Positions 20,350 to 29,561 of a stretch of DNA of 64,000 nucleotides are shown here, piece by piece. A program made the translations under genes and the position numbers. The DNA is taken from assembly GCF_018131185.1 (NCBI RefSeq), contig NZ_JAFCJE010000010.1, positions 124,001 through 188,000 on the forward strand, in the 5' to 3' direction. Numbering within the stretch: the first letter of the stretch is position 1; each line of letters starts with the position of its first letter. Under the pieces are notes generated by a model. That model was not told where the DNA came from and did not search any database. It worked only from the letters and a program-made list of their open reading frames with translations. Source of the DNA: Bradyrhizobium diazoefficiens (GTDB taxonomy: Bacteria; Pseudomonadota; Alphaproteobacteria; Rhizobiales; Xanthobacteraceae).

Positions 20350-21315
20350 ATGCGCGAGCACGGTGGAAATCTGGATCAGGCCCAGCAGCGTTTTGGCGGA
20401 CGCGCGGAGGATTGGATCGACCTCTCGACCGGAATCAACCGGTTGCCTTATCCCGTGCGCGAAGTGGGTTCGCGCGCCTGGAGTGCGCTGCCCTCGCGCG
20501 ACGAGGTCGACGCCTTGCATCAGGCCGCGCGGCACGCGTACCGCACGAGCGCGCCGATCGTCGCACTTGGCGGCGCGCAGGCGGCCATCCAGTTGCTGCC
20601 GCAACTCGCGGCCCCCGGCCGCGCGCGCATTCTCGCGCCGACGTATAACGAGTATGCAGGCGTATTGTCGGCTGCAGGCTGGGACGTCCAGGAGGTCGGG
20701 GAGCTCGATGCGCTGGCGAGCGCGGATCTCGCCATCGTTGTCAATCCCAACAATCCCGATGGCCGGTGTCATTCGCCGGAGGGTTTGCTGACACTGCTGC
20801 CGCGCGTCGGCCGTCTCGTGATCGACGAGAGCTTTGCCGATGCCGCTCCGCAGCTGTCGCTCGCGCCCGAAGCGGATCGGCAGGGGCTGCTGATCCTGCG
20901 CTCGTTCGGGAAGTTCTATGGCCTTGCCGGACTGCGGCTCGGCTTCGCGCTTGGCGGTGCGGCTGATGTGGCCAAGCTCGCGGCGACTTCGGGGCCATGG
21001 CCGGTCTCAGGTGCAGCGATCGCGATCGGTTGTCGCGCGCTGCACGACGATGCCTGGGCCGAGGCCACGATCGCGCGGCTTGCGCGCGACTGCGTTCGTC
21101 TCGACGAGATGGCGCGCGCGCAGGGATGGCGGTTCGTCGGCGGAGCGTCGCTGTTTCGTCTCTACGAGATGCCCGACGCACGTGCTGCGCAGGAGAAGCT
21201 GGCGCATGGCCATATCTGGTCGCGCGTGTTCGCACAAAAGCCGACATGGTTGCGCCTCGGCCTTCCCGGCAGCGAATCCGACTGGTTGCGCCTCGCCGAG
21301 GTCCTAGCGCGCTAG
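20350..21315 (+). CDS. cobD: Threonine-phosphate decarboxylase (CobD of enterics, CobC of Pseudomonas)
   Basis: A fold-type I PLP enzyme that supplies (R)-1-amino-2-propanol phosphate for the nucleotide-loop arm. From the ATG at 20350 the protein has 321 aa, starting MREHGGNLD as in the family. An upstream GTG at 20335, overlapping the cbiB stop, would add 5 residues. Motifs are the GGAQAAI cofactor loop (residues 74-80), NPNNPDG at 132-138, a D in VIDESF at 159, and the Schiff-base Lys 188 in RSFGKFYGLAGLR. Its 3' end overlaps that of convergent cobQ by 12 bases. Confidence 0.93.
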   Translation: MREHGGNLDQAQQRFGGRAEDWIDLSTGINRLPYPVREVGSRAWSALPSRDEVDALHQAARHAYRTSAPIVALGGAQAAIQLLPQLAAPGRARILAPTYNEYAGVLSAAGWDVQEVGELDALASADLAIVVNPNNPDGRCHSPEGLLTLLPRVGRLVIDESFADAAPQLSLAPEADRQGLLILRSFGKFYGLAGLRLGFALGGAADVAKLAATSGPWPVSGAAIAIGCRALHDDAWAEATIARLARDCVRLDEMARAQGWRFVGGASLFRLYEMPDARAAQEKLAHGHIWSRVFAQKPTWLRLGLPGSESDWLRLAEVLAR

Positions 21316-22752
21316 CGCCAGCAGGCCTTCGACGTCGAGATGCTTCTCGATGTGGTCGGCGAGGGCATCCAGCGCGCTTTCGACCCTGGTGTGATAGGGT
21401 TCGTTGCCCGCGGGAATGTCGAGCTTCGCCAAAAACGCCCTGCGAAAATCGTCGGACGTGAACAGCCCGTGCAGATAGCTGCCCTGCACGCGGCCGTCGG
21501 GTGAGATCGCGCCTTCCGGCTCGCCGTTCAACGTTGCGAAGGGACGTGCGCGATCCGGCCCGTCGGTGCGGCCGATGTGGATTTCGTACGCTTCGATCGG
21601 CTGCCCCGTGGCGGCATGTACGGCCGCGACACGTGTCAGCGTCTTCTGCGGGCTCATGACCGTCGCCACATCCAGCAGCCCGAGTCCTGGCGTGTCGCCC
21701 GCGGGACCTTCGATACCCTCGGGGTCGGCGACGCTTCGGCCCAGCATCTGATAGCCGCCGCAGAGACCGAGCACGTGGCCGCCCCTGCGGTGATGCGCGA
21801 GCAGATCGATGTCCCAGCCTTGCGCGCGTAGAAACCCGAGGTCGCCACGAGTCGATTTGGACCCCGGGATGACGACGAGGCGGACGTCGCCGGGAATGGC
21901 TTCGCCGGGACGCACCATCACGAGATCGACGCCCGGCTCGAGCTTGAGCGGATCGAGGTCGTCGAAATTGGCGATCCGCGACAGCGCGAGGCACGCGATC
22001 TTGCATTGACCGGGTTTTCGCGAGTCGGTCAGGCCCAGCGCGTCCTCGGCCGGCAGCTCGCCGGCACGCGCGAACCAGGGTAGCACGCCAAGGCCGCGCC
22101 AGCCGGTTTTCGTTTTGATTAGCCCATAGCCATCCTCGAATAACGCGGGATCGCCGCGGAACTTGTTGATGACGAAACCCTGGATCATCGCGGCATCGTC
22201 GGGGTCGATCACCGTCTTGATGCCGACGAGCTGGGCAATGACGCCGCCGCGGTCGATGTCGCCGACCAGCACGACCGGCACGTCGGCCCTGCGGGCAAAG
22301 CCCATATTGGCGATGTCGGACTTCCGCAGGTTCACCTCTGCCGGGCTGCCGGCACCTTCGACGAGGACGAGGTCGGCGCGCGCCTTCAGCCGCTCAAAAC
22401 TCTCCAGCACAGCGCCCATCAGCGACGGCTTCATCGCGGCGTAGTCGCGTGCCCGCGCAGTCGCAATGCGCTTGCCGTGCACGATGACCTGCGCGCCGAC
22501 ATCGGTCTCGGGCTTCAGCAGCACCGGGTTCATGTCGGTGTGCGGCTCGACGCCGGCGGCGAGCGCCTGCAGCGCCTGGGCGCGGCCGATCTCGCCGCCA
22601 TCGACGGTGACGGCCGCGTTGTTCGACATGTTCTGCGGCTTGAACGGAAGCACGCGCAGGCCGCGCTGCGTGAAGGCGCGCGCGAGGCCGGCGACGATGA
22701 GCGATTTGCCCACGTCAGAGCCGGCCCCCTGGATCATCAATGTGCGCGCCAT
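21304..22752 (-). CDS. cobQ: Cobyric acid synthase CobQ
   Basis: This glutamine-dependent amidotransferase amidates carboxylates b, d, e and g of adenosylcobyrinic a,c-diamide to form adenosylcobyric acid. The 482-aa protein starts MARTLMIQGAGSDVGKSL (dethiobiotin-synthetase-like P-loop). It has the family segment PFKPQNMSNNAAVT near residue 38 and GDIDRGGVIAQLVG near 165. A C-terminal class I glutaminase domain carries the nucleophile Cys in VLGLCGGYQMLG and a later YEIHIGRT segment. It lies 5 bases downstream of cobO in a leftward pair, so adenosylation and the final amidations are expressed together. Confidence 0.96.
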   Translation of the reverse strand: MARTLMIQGAGSDVGKSLIVAGLARAFTQRGLRVLPFKPQNMSNNAAVTVDGGEIGRAQALQALAAGVEPHTDMNPVLLKPETDVGAQVIVHGKRIATARARDYAAMKPSLMGAVLESFERLKARADLVLVEGAGSPAEVNLRKSDIANMGFARRADVPVVLVGDIDRGGVIAQLVGIKTVIDPDDAAMIQGFVINKFRGDPALFEDGYGLIKTKTGWRGLGVLPWFARAGELPAEDALGLTDSRKPGQCKIACLALSRIANFDDLDPLKLEPGVDLVMVRPGEAIPGDVRLVVIPGSKSTRGDLGFLRAQGWDIDLLAHHRRGGHVLGLCGGYQMLGRSVADPEGIEGPAGDTPGLGLLDVATVMSPQKTLTRVAAVHAATGQPIEAYEIHIGRTDGPDRARPFATLNGEPEGAISPDGRVQGSYLHGLFTSDDFRRAFLAKLDIPAGNEPYHTRVESALDALADHIEKHLDVEGLLALAR

Positions 22753-22757
22753 CGAAT

Positions 22758-23393
22758 TCAGAACTCGACGCCGGCCTGCGCCTTGATGCCGGAGCGGAAG
22801 GGATGCTTGACCAGCGTCATCTCGGTGACGAGGTCGGCGATCTCGATCAGCTCGTCCTTGGCGTTGCGGCCGGTGAGGACGACATGGGTCATCGCAGGCT
22901 TTTGCGTTGTCAGGAATTCGACGACTTCGGCGATATCGAGATAATCGTAGCGCAGCGCGATGTTGATCTCGTCGAGCACGACCATGCGCAAGTTCTCATC
23001 GAGGATCAGCTCCTTGGCCTTCTCCCAGCCGGCGCGGGCGGCGGCGATGTCGCGGGCGCGGTCCTGCGTCTCCCAGGTGAAACCTTCGCCCATCGCGTGG
23101 AACTGGCAGAGGTCGCCGAAATGGCCGGTGAGCAGGCGTCTTTCGCCGGTGTCCCAGGCGCCCTTGATGAACTGCACGACTGCGCAGGGGAAGCCATGGG
23201 CGACGCAGCGGACGATCATGCCGAAGGCCGAGGAGGATTTGCCCTTGCCGGCGCCGGTGTGGACGATGATGAGGCCCTTTTCGCCGCTCTTGGTCGCCAT
23301 GATCTTGTCGCGGGCGGCCTTCTTCTTCGCCATTTTCTGGGCATGCCGGGCGTCGGTTTCCTCGGTCGTTGGGGTCTCCGGTTCAGGCGTCAT
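22758..23393 (-). CDS. cobO: Cob(I)yrinic acid a,c-diamide adenosyltransferase CobO
   Basis: It transfers the 5'-deoxyadenosyl group from ATP to the cobalt of cob(I)yrinic acid diamide. From the start at 23393 the protein has 211 aa, the normal CobO length. It has a Lys/Glu-rich N-terminus (KMAKKKAARDKIM), the P-loop HTGAGKGKSSSA (about 45-56), VQFIKGAWDTGER, and VVLDEINIALRYDYLD. An AAGGA site lies 9 bases upstream of the ATG. The same frame is open further upstream, but that part reads through the riboswitch DNA on the other strand and has no CobO character. The leftward pair cobO-cobQ is divergent from the riboswitch-controlled main operon. Confidence 0.95.
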   Translation of the reverse strand: MTPEPETPTTEETDARHAQKMAKKKAARDKIMATKSGEKGLIIVHTGAGKGKSSSAFGMIVRCVAHGFPCAVVQFIKGAWDTGERRLLTGHFGDLCQFHAMGEGFTWETQDRARDIAAARAGWEKAKELILDENLRMVVLDEINIALRYDYLDIAEVVEFLTTQKPAMTHVVLTGRNAKDELIEIADLVTEMTLVKHPFRSGIKAQAGVEF

Positions 23394-23449
23394 CGGTCCC
23401 GGTCCTTCGGCTTGACAAGAGGCGGCCACCGGCAAATGGTGGCCCGGCG

Positions 23450-23650
23450 TTGGTTCCTGTCCTATGACAGGCGAAGAGGGAATGCGATAGGGTCCGAATC
23501 GGCAAGATTTGGGTCCAAACTGCAGCCGCCCCCGCGACCGTGACCGGAGAGATGCCCAAAGCCACTGATTCCTTGCGGAATCGGGAAGGCGGGGATCGAA
23601 GGGCAAAACCCTGCTCCGCAAGCCGGGAGACCTGCCAGCGCGGACGAGTT
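23450..23650 (+). promoter_or_regulatory. Cobalamin (AdoCbl) riboswitch 1, upstream of the main cob operon
   Basis: Class signatures occur in order: GGGAATGCG at about 23478-23486, the core GCAGCCGCCCCCGCGACCG at about 23522-23540, GCCACTG at about 23561-23567, CGGGAAGGC at about 23582-23590, and the B12 box AAGCCGGGAGACCTGCC at about 23620-23636. Repression of downstream expression by adenosylcobalamin is the family's usual action. A TTGACA at 23412-23417 may be the -35 element, but a good -10 is not obvious. The 354-base gap between cobO and the first gene of the main operon is essentially this element and its expression platform, which ends near 23747. Boundaries are approximate. Confidence 0.93.
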
Positions 23651-23747
23651 TTGGACCGGCGGACGGGGTGTTCCGCGACGGGGAAACGGGCCTTCTGAAG
23701 AATGGTCCGTGTGCCTCATCGCCTCCCGCTGTTATCTGGAAGAGGCG

Positions 23748-24122
23748 ATGACCGTCACACTTCACGTCTGCATCACCTGCCGTGCCGGCGAGACGCCTGG
23801 CGAGGGCGAGACGACGCCCGGCAAGCGCCTGCATGGCGCGATCCTCGAGGCCGGCGTGCCCGAGGGCGTCAATGTGGTTCCCGTCGAATGCCTGTCGGCC
23901 TGCAGCCAGGGCTGCTCGGTCGCGCTGAGCGCGCCCGGCCGCTGGTCCTATGTCTATGGGCGCCTCTCCGAGACGAATGCCCAGGACGTGGTCGCGGGCG
24001 CGGCGGCCTATGCCGCGGCGCCCGACGGGCTCGTGCCCTGGCGCAGCCGGCCGGAAATATTCCGCAAGCAGTCGCTTGCCCGCATTCCCCCTGTTGCCGC
24101 GTTGCCGGAGGCCGCCGAATGA
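23748..24122 (+). CDS. DUF1636 small Cys-rich metal-binding protein, first gene of the B12-regulated operon
   Basis: The 124-aa protein starts MTVTLHVC after a GGAAGAGG site at about 23738-23745. It has five cysteines: C8 and C11 (CxxC), then C48, C52 and C56 (CLSACSQGC). This spacing resembles thioredoxin-like [2Fe-2S] ferredoxins, as noted for the DUF1636 family, but cluster binding is not shown here. It is the first gene after the riboswitch and its stop overlaps the cobW start (ATGA). Position before cobW and cobN suggests a role in cobalt handling or electron supply for cobalt insertion. The exact activity is unknown. Confidence 0.85.
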   Translation: MTVTLHVCITCRAGETPGEGETTPGKRLHGAILEAGVPEGVNVVPVECLSACSQGCSVALSAPGRWSYVYGRLSETNAQDVVAGAAAYAAAPDGLVPWRSRPEIFRKQSLARIPPVAALPEAAE

Positions 24123-25153
24123 ACTCGCTCGCAAAAGTCCCGGTCACGGTGGTGACCGGTTTCCTCGGCTCCGGCAAGACCACGCTGATCCAGCATCTGC
24201 TCGCAAACCCCAATGGCAAGAAGCTCGCGGTGCTCGTCAACGAGTTCGGCAGCGAGGGCGTCGATGGCGAAATCCTGAAGTCCTGCGCCGATGCCAATTG
24301 CCCGGAAGAGAACATCGTCGAGCTCGCCAATGGCTGCATCTGCTGCACGGTTGCCGACGATTTCATTCCGACCATGGAGCAGCTTTTGGCGCGCCCGGTG
24401 CGGCCCGATCACATCCTGATCGAGACCTCGGGCCTGGCGCTGCCGAAGCCGCTGCTCAAAGCGTTCGACTGGCCACAGATCCGCTCGCGCATCACGGTCG
24501 ATGGCGTGATCGCTCTCGCCGATGCCGAGGCTGTCGCGGCCGGCCGCTTCGCACCGGATCCGGCTGCGGTGGAAGCGCAGCGCGCGGCGGACGAGAATCT
24601 CGATCACGAGACGCCGCTGTCTGAAGTGTTCGAGGATCAGATCGCCTGCGCCGACATCGTGCTGCTGACCAAGGCTGATCTCGCGGGCGCCGCCGGCATC
24701 GAAGCTGCCAAGGCGGCGATCACCGCCGAGATGCCGCGGCGCGTGCCGATGCTGGCCGTCACCGACGGCGCCATCGATGCGCGCCTCATCCTCGGACTCG
24801 GGGCCGCCGCCGAGAACGATCTCGCCGCACGCCCCTCGCACCATGACGGCGAGGAGGAGCACGAGCATGATGATTTCGCCTCGGTCGTGGTCGATCTGCC
24901 CGAAGTCACCGACGTCGATGCGCTGGTTGCCTCCGTCCAGCGCCTGGCGCGCGAGCAGAACGTGCTGCGCGCCAAAGGCTATATCGCGGTCGCGGGAAAG
25001 CCGATGCGCCTGTTGCTGCAGGCGGTCGGCGAGCGCGTGCGTCACCAGTTCGACAAGCCCTGGGGTGCAGGTGTCAGGCAGTCCAGGCTCGTCGTGATCG
25101 GTGAGCACGGCGATATCGACGAGGCCGCGATCAGGTCAGGACTAGGTATCTGA
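24119..25153 (+). CDS. cobW: Cobalamin biosynthesis GTPase CobW (COG0523 metallochaperone)
   Basis: CobW is a G3E GTPase thought to deliver cobalt to the B12 pathway. The 344-aa protein has the P-loop GFLGSGKTT (residues 14-22), the metal motif GCICCT with Cys 73, 75 and 76, a LLTKADL guanine-specificity motif (182-188), and a His/Glu/Asp-rich loop at 241-252 (HHDGEEEHEHDD) that is a likely auxiliary metal site. The C-terminal CobW_C domain follows. It overlaps the preceding gene by 4 bases and cobN by 1 base. This is consistent with cobalt supply to the CobN chelatase encoded immediately downstream. Confidence 0.95.
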   Translation: MNSLAKVPVTVVTGFLGSGKTTLIQHLLANPNGKKLAVLVNEFGSEGVDGEILKSCADANCPEENIVELANGCICCTVADDFIPTMEQLLARPVRPDHILIETSGLALPKPLLKAFDWPQIRSRITVDGVIALADAEAVAAGRFAPDPAAVEAQRAADENLDHETPLSEVFEDQIACADIVLLTKADLAGAAGIEAAKAAITAEMPRRVPMLAVTDGAIDARLILGLGAAAENDLAARPSHHDGEEEHEHDDFASVVVDLPEVTDVDALVASVQRLAREQNVLRAKGYIAVAGKPMRLLLQAVGERVRHQFDKPWGAGVRQSRLVVIGEHGDIDEAAIRSGLGI

Positions 25154-28100
25154 TGCACGTCGTTTTCCGCGAGAGCCGCGGTCTCGAAGAGACCGCGACG
25201 CCAAGGGACATCGGCCAGGACCCGGCCGATCTCGTGGTGCTCTCGTATTCGGATTCCGATCTCGCCGCTTTCGCGGCCGGTTGGCGGCGCGGCCGGAACA
25301 GCCTGCCGTCGCTGCGGCTCGCCAATCTCGCGGAGCTGCGTCATCCGCTGTCGGTCGACACCTATATAGACCGCACGCTGTCGCAGGCGCGCGGCATCCT
25401 CGTGCGCCTGATCGGCGGGGAGTCCTATTGGGCGTATGGGCTGGCGGCCCTTCAACGACTGGCCAGGGATCGTGACATCGTCCTTGCCGTGCTGCCGGCC
25501 GACGGCCATGACGATGCGCGGCTCGACGCGTACTCGACCTTGCCGGTCTCGACGCTGCGCCGGCTCAAGGTGCTCTGCGACACCGGCGGCACGGTCGCCG
25601 CGCAAGCTGCGATCGCGCAACTCGCGCTGGCCTCGGGCCTCTATGCCGGCCCTGTCGTCGGCGAGATGAGCGTGCCCGAGATGGGCTTCTACGATCCCGC
25701 CCGCGGCGTCATTGCGGCCCCCGTGGGCGGTGAGGGGAAGCCCCGCGCGCTCGTGACGTTCTATCGCTCCTATCTCACCGCCGCGGACACCGGCCCGGTC
25801 GATGCCTTGATCGCGGCGCTGCGCGAGAAGGGGTTTGACGCCTGCGGCGTGTTCGTCACCTCGCTGAAGGCGGCGGGCGTTGCCGACTGGCTGTGCGGCT
25901 ATCTCGCGCAAAATCCTCCGGCGGTGATCGTCAACGCAACGGCATTCTCGGCCCTGGGTGACGACGGCACGACGCCGTTCGACGAAGCATCGTGCCCTGT
26001 GTTCCAGGTCGCGCTCTCGACGGCGCGGCGCGAGGACTGGGCGGAGTCGCTACGCGGCCTCTCGCCCGGTGATCTTGCAATGCATGTGGTGCTGCCCGAG
26101 GTCGACGGCCGGCTGTTCGCGGGCGTGGTGAGCTTCAAATCCGCCGGGAAGCGCGACTCCGATCTGCAGTTCTCGCATCTGGCCCATAGGCCCGATGAGG
26201 AGCGCGTGGAGGCCGTCACCGCACGCGTCGCAGCGTGGCGGCGCCTAGCGGAAAAGCCCGCCGGTGAGAAGCGGCTGGCACTCGTGCTCTCGAACTATCC
26301 GGGACGCCCGCACCAGATCGCGCATGCCGTCGGTCTCGACGCGCTGGCGTCTGTCGAGGCCTTGCTGTTGGATCTCGTCGAGGTCGGTTTCGATGTTGCG
26401 CCGGTCCATGCGCTCGGTGAAGCGCTGCTCGAGCAAAGTTTGACCTGGAGCGTCGCCGATTATCGCGCGGCAGTCTTGCGTCTGCCGCAATCCTTGCAGG
26501 ACGATCTCGCGCAAGCCTGGGGCGCGCCGGAGGAAGATCCGAGCTGCCGCAACGGCGCGTTCCACTTCGCCGCGATCCAACGCGGCCGTTCGATCATCGC
26601 GGTCCAGCCCGAGCGCGGCGATGCGGCCATGCGCGATGCCGATTATCACGATCTCGCCCGCACGCCGCGCCACGCTTATGTCGCGTTCCATCTCTGGCTC
26701 CGCCAGCAGGGGATCCACGCCGTCGTGCACATGGGCGCGCATGGAACGCTGGAATGGCTGCCCGGCAAATCCGTGGCGCTGTCATCGCGCTGCTGGCCGG
26801 AAGCGCTGATCGGCGATCTTCCCATCATCTATCCGTTCATCGTCAACGACCCCGGCGAGGCCGCGCAGGCCAAGCGTCGCATCGGCGCGGTGACGATCGG
26901 TCATCTGCCGCCACCGCTGGAAGCCTCCGCGGTACCGGAAGGGCTGCGCCGGCTCGAACGTCTCCTCGACGAATATTCGACCGCCGACGGTCTCGATCCC
27001 GCGCGCCGTCAGCGGCTGATCGCTGCGATCCGCGAGGAAGCGCGCGCCGCCGGCCTCGAAGATGATCTCGGCCTCGATGCATCGGCCGCACCGGCCGAAG
27101 CCATCCCGCGGATCGACCGCTTCGTCTGTGACCTCAAGGAAAGCCAGTTCGGCGACGGCCTGCACGTATTCGGCCGCGGCGCCTGCGGCGAAGCGGAGCG
27201 CGAAGCGCTGCGGGCAGCGCTTGCCGGCCGGCGTGTCGCGCCGGGGCCGTCGGGCTCGCCCTATCGCGGACGCCAGGACGTGCTGCCGACCGGGCGCAAT
27301 CTCTTTGCCGTCGACCCGCGCGCGGTGCCGACGCCGTCCGCGCATGCGCAAGGCATCAAGCTCGCCGAAGAGCTGCTGCGCCGTCACTTGCAGGATCACG
27401 GCGATTGGCCGAAGGGGCTCGTGATCGATCTCTGGGGCTCGGCGACGATGCGCACTGCCGGCGAGGAATTCGCGATGGCACTGCATCTGGCCGGCCTTGC
27501 GCCGCGCTGGGACCACGCCTCCGGCCGCGTCACCGGCTACGACATCATCGCGCCGGCCGAGCTCGGCCGCCCCCGCATCGATGTCACGCTGCGGGTCTCC
27601 GGCCTGTTCCGCGATGTCTTCGCGGGTCTCGCGCAATTGTTCGAGGCCGCTTCCGAAACGCTTGCGGCGCGTGAGGACGAGGGCGAGGAGAATCCCTATC
27701 GCCACCGCGTCTCCCGCGTGTTTGCGCCGCGGCCTGGACATTACGGCGTCGGTCTCTCGGCGATCCCTGATGCCTTCACGCCGGAGACGCGCGATGCCGC
27801 GGGCGAGGCCTGGCTGTCGGCCTCGTCCTGGGCGTTCTCGGCCGATGGAGAGATCAAGCCAGATCGCGCCGGCATCGAGGCGCGGCTCGCCTCGGCCGAG
27901 GCCTTCATCCACGTCCAGGACTTGCCGGAAACCGATCTGCTTCTCGCCGCCGATTATGCCGCGCATGAAGCCGGCGTTGCGGCGGCTGCAGCGCATCTCG
28001 GCGCGGCAGGACCATCGCTCTATCACCTCGACACCACGCGTCCCGAACAGCCGCACGCGCGTACGCTGACCGAGGAAATCTCCCGTGTCGTCCGGGCGCG

Positions 28101-28401
28101 CGCCGCCAATCCGGCCTGGATCGCCGGCATGATGCGCCACGGTTTTCGCGGAGCCGCCGAGATCACTGCGACGCTGGAGCATATGGCCGCGTTCGCCCAT
28201 CTCGCCGGGGCCGTGCCGCCGCATCTGTTCGATCTCTACTACGATGCGACGCTCGGCAACGATGATGTCCGCGCCTTCATGGCGAGTGAAAATCCGCGGG
28301 CGCTCGCCGCGATGGAAACCTGCTTCGCGCGCCTGCACGATGCCGCGCTCTGGCAAACGCGCCGCAATTCGATCGCGGCGGCGTTGCGGGAGGCATCATG
28401 A
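25153..28401 (+). CDS. cobN: Cobaltochelatase large subunit CobN
   Basis: The large subunit of the ATP-dependent aerobic cobaltochelatase inserts Co(II) into hydrogenobyrinic acid a,c-diamide together with CobS and CobT ATPase subunits, which are not in this window. The 1,082-aa protein shows the CobN/magnesium-chelatase H signature HMGAHGTLEWLPGKSVALSS at about residues 526-545, PIIYPFIVNDPGEAAQAKRR, and SPYRGRQDVLPTGRNLF with a DPRAVP segment near 700-725. It is shorter than the roughly 1,275-residue Pseudomonas denitrificans enzyme but is intact and uninterrupted. The ATG overlaps the cobW stop by 1 base (TGATG), and its 3' end overlaps cobG by 4 bases. Confidence 0.96.
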   Translation: MHVVFRESRGLEETATPRDIGQDPADLVVLSYSDSDLAAFAAGWRRGRNSLPSLRLANLAELRHPLSVDTYIDRTLSQARGILVRLIGGESYWAYGLAALQRLARDRDIVLAVLPADGHDDARLDAYSTLPVSTLRRLKVLCDTGGTVAAQAAIAQLALASGLYAGPVVGEMSVPEMGFYDPARGVIAAPVGGEGKPRALVTFYRSYLTAADTGPVDALIAALREKGFDACGVFVTSLKAAGVADWLCGYLAQNPPAVIVNATAFSALGDDGTTPFDEASCPVFQVALSTARREDWAESLRGLSPGDLAMHVVLPEVDGRLFAGVVSFKSAGKRDSDLQFSHLAHRPDEERVEAVTARVAAWRRLAEKPAGEKRLALVLSNYPGRPHQIAHAVGLDALASVEALLLDLVEVGFDVAPVHALGEALLEQSLTWSVADYRAAVLRLPQSLQDDLAQAWGAPEEDPSCRNGAFHFAAIQRGRSIIAVQPERGDAAMRDADYHDLARTPRHAYVAFHLWLRQQGIHAVVHMGAHGTLEWLPGKSVALSSRCWPEALIGDLPIIYPFIVNDPGEAAQAKRRIGAVTIGHLPPPLEASAVPEGLRRLERLLDEYSTADGLDPARRQRLIAAIREEARAAGLEDDLGLDASAAPAEAIPRIDRFVCDLKESQFGDGLHVFGRGACGEAEREALRAALAGRRVAPGPSGSPYRGRQDVLPTGRNLFAVDPRAVPTPSAHAQGIKLAEELLRRHLQDHGDWPKGLVIDLWGSATMRTAGEEFAMALHLAGLAPRWDHASGRVTGYDIIAPAELGRPRIDVTLRVSGLFRDVFAGLAQLFEAASETLAAREDEGEENPYRHRVSRVFAPRPGHYGVGLSAIPDAFTPETRDAAGEAWLSASSWAFSADGEIKPDRAGIEARLASAEAFIHVQDLPETDLLLAADYAAHEAGVAAAAAHLGAAGPSLYHLDTTRPEQPHARTLTEEISRVVRARAANPAWIAGMMRHGFRGAAEITATLEHMAAFAHLAGAVPPHLFDLYYDATLGNDDVRAFMASENPRALAAMETCFARLHDAALWQTRRNSIAAALREAS

Positions 28402-29561
28402 GCGCGTCTGCGGTCAAGGGCTGGTGTCCCGGCGCGCTGCGGCCGATGCAATCGGGCGACGGGCTCGTGGTGCGGGTCCGTCCGTTCGGTGGGCGTCTTG
28501 AAGCCCCGCAAATCTCAGGCCTTGCCGAACTCGCCGGGCAACACGGCAATGGTCTGATCGACGTGACGAGCCGCGCCAATCTGCAGATCCGCGGCGTCAG
28601 CGAGCAGAGCCATCGGCCGCTGCTCGACGGCCTCGCGCAACTGGCACTGCTCGATCCCGACGCCGATATCGAAGCCCGGCGCAACATTCTGGTGATGCCG
28701 TTCTGGAGCGGCGCCGACCAAACCCAGGCGCTCGCCGCCGAGCTGGAGGAGGCGCTGGCCGACAGCGGCCTCGCGCTTCCCACCAAGTTCGGCTTCGCCG
28801 TCGATGACGGAAGATCGCGGGTGCTCGCCGGCGATTCCGCCGACATACGCATCGAGCGCGATCGGTCGGGCCGCCTCCTGGTGCGGGCCGATGGTGCAAG
28901 GCTCGGCCGCTCCGTCGCACGCGGCGAGGCCGTCAGCACGGCGCTCGCGCTCGCAAGCTGGTTCCTGGTCTCCGGCGGCGCGAGGGGCGGGCGAGGGCGC
29001 ATGGCGGCCCACATCGCCTCCGGCGCGGCATTGCCTCAATCGCTGCGCGGCGAGACCGAGCCGGCGCCCGTGATGGCGGCGTCGCGGCCGGGGCACTATC
29101 CGCAAGGCGCGATGGTCGGCGTCGCATTCGGGCAGATGCTGCACACGACACTGCATCAGTTTGCCGGTTGCGGACATGCGCTGCGCATGACGCCGTGGCG
29201 GATGGTGCTGAGCGAGGGCAAGCGCGAGATGCCGAGCGCGGCGGGCCTCATTACCGAGCCGTTCGATCCCGCGCTGCGCGTCATTGCCTGCAGCGGAGCG
29301 CCGCGCTGCCGCGAAGCCCACGCCGATACGCGCGCACTGGCCGCGGCGCTCGCGCCGCGCATCGCCGCGGATACGCGTCTCCACGTTTCCGGCTGTGGCA
29401 AGGGTTGCGCCCATTCCGGCCCGGCCGCCGTCACGCTGGTTGCTACAGGTGCCGGCTTCGATCTCATCCGCGGCGGCTCGACGCGTGATGAGCCGGTTCT
29501 GCGCGGGCTCAACGGCGCCGACATCGTCAGCGATCCCTCCATCCTGGTCGGAGGACACTGA
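28398..29561 (+). CDS. cobG: Precorrin-3B synthase CobG (oxygen-dependent)
   Basis: CobG oxidises precorrin-3A to precorrin-3B with O2, the step that prepares ring contraction in the aerobic pathway. The 387-aa protein belongs to the nitrite/sulfite reductase ferredoxin-like family. The N-terminal part has RPMQSGDGLVVRVRP and GLIDVTSRANLQIRG. The [4Fe-4S] ligands fit C-x5-C in ACSGAPRC and C-x3-C in SGCGKGC near the C-terminus. It overlaps cobN by ATGA and cobH by 1 base. Its presence identifies the route as the aerobic one. Confidence 0.94.
   Translation: MSASAVKGWCPGALRPMQSGDGLVVRVRPFGGRLEAPQISGLAELAGQHGNGLIDVTSRANLQIRGVSEQSHRPLLDGLAQLALLDPDADIEARRNILVMPFWSGADQTQALAAELEEALADSGLALPTKFGFAVDDGRSRVLAGDSADIRIERDRSGRLLVRADGARLGRSVARGEAVSTALALASWFLVSGGARGGRGRMAAHIASGAALPQSLRGETEPAPVMAASRPGHYPQGAMVGVAFGQMLHTTLHQFAGCGHALRMTPWRMVLSEGKREMPSAAGLITEPFDPALRVIACSGAPRCREAHADTRALAAALAPRIAADTRLHVSGCGKGCAHSGPAAVTLVATGAGFDLIRGGSTRDEPVLRGLNGADIVSDPSILVGGH

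Noticed and set aside
23394..24134. An N-terminal extension of cobO through the riboswitch region.
   Set aside because: The extension is antisense to conserved riboswitch bases, while the protein from 23393 has the normal CobO length and start.
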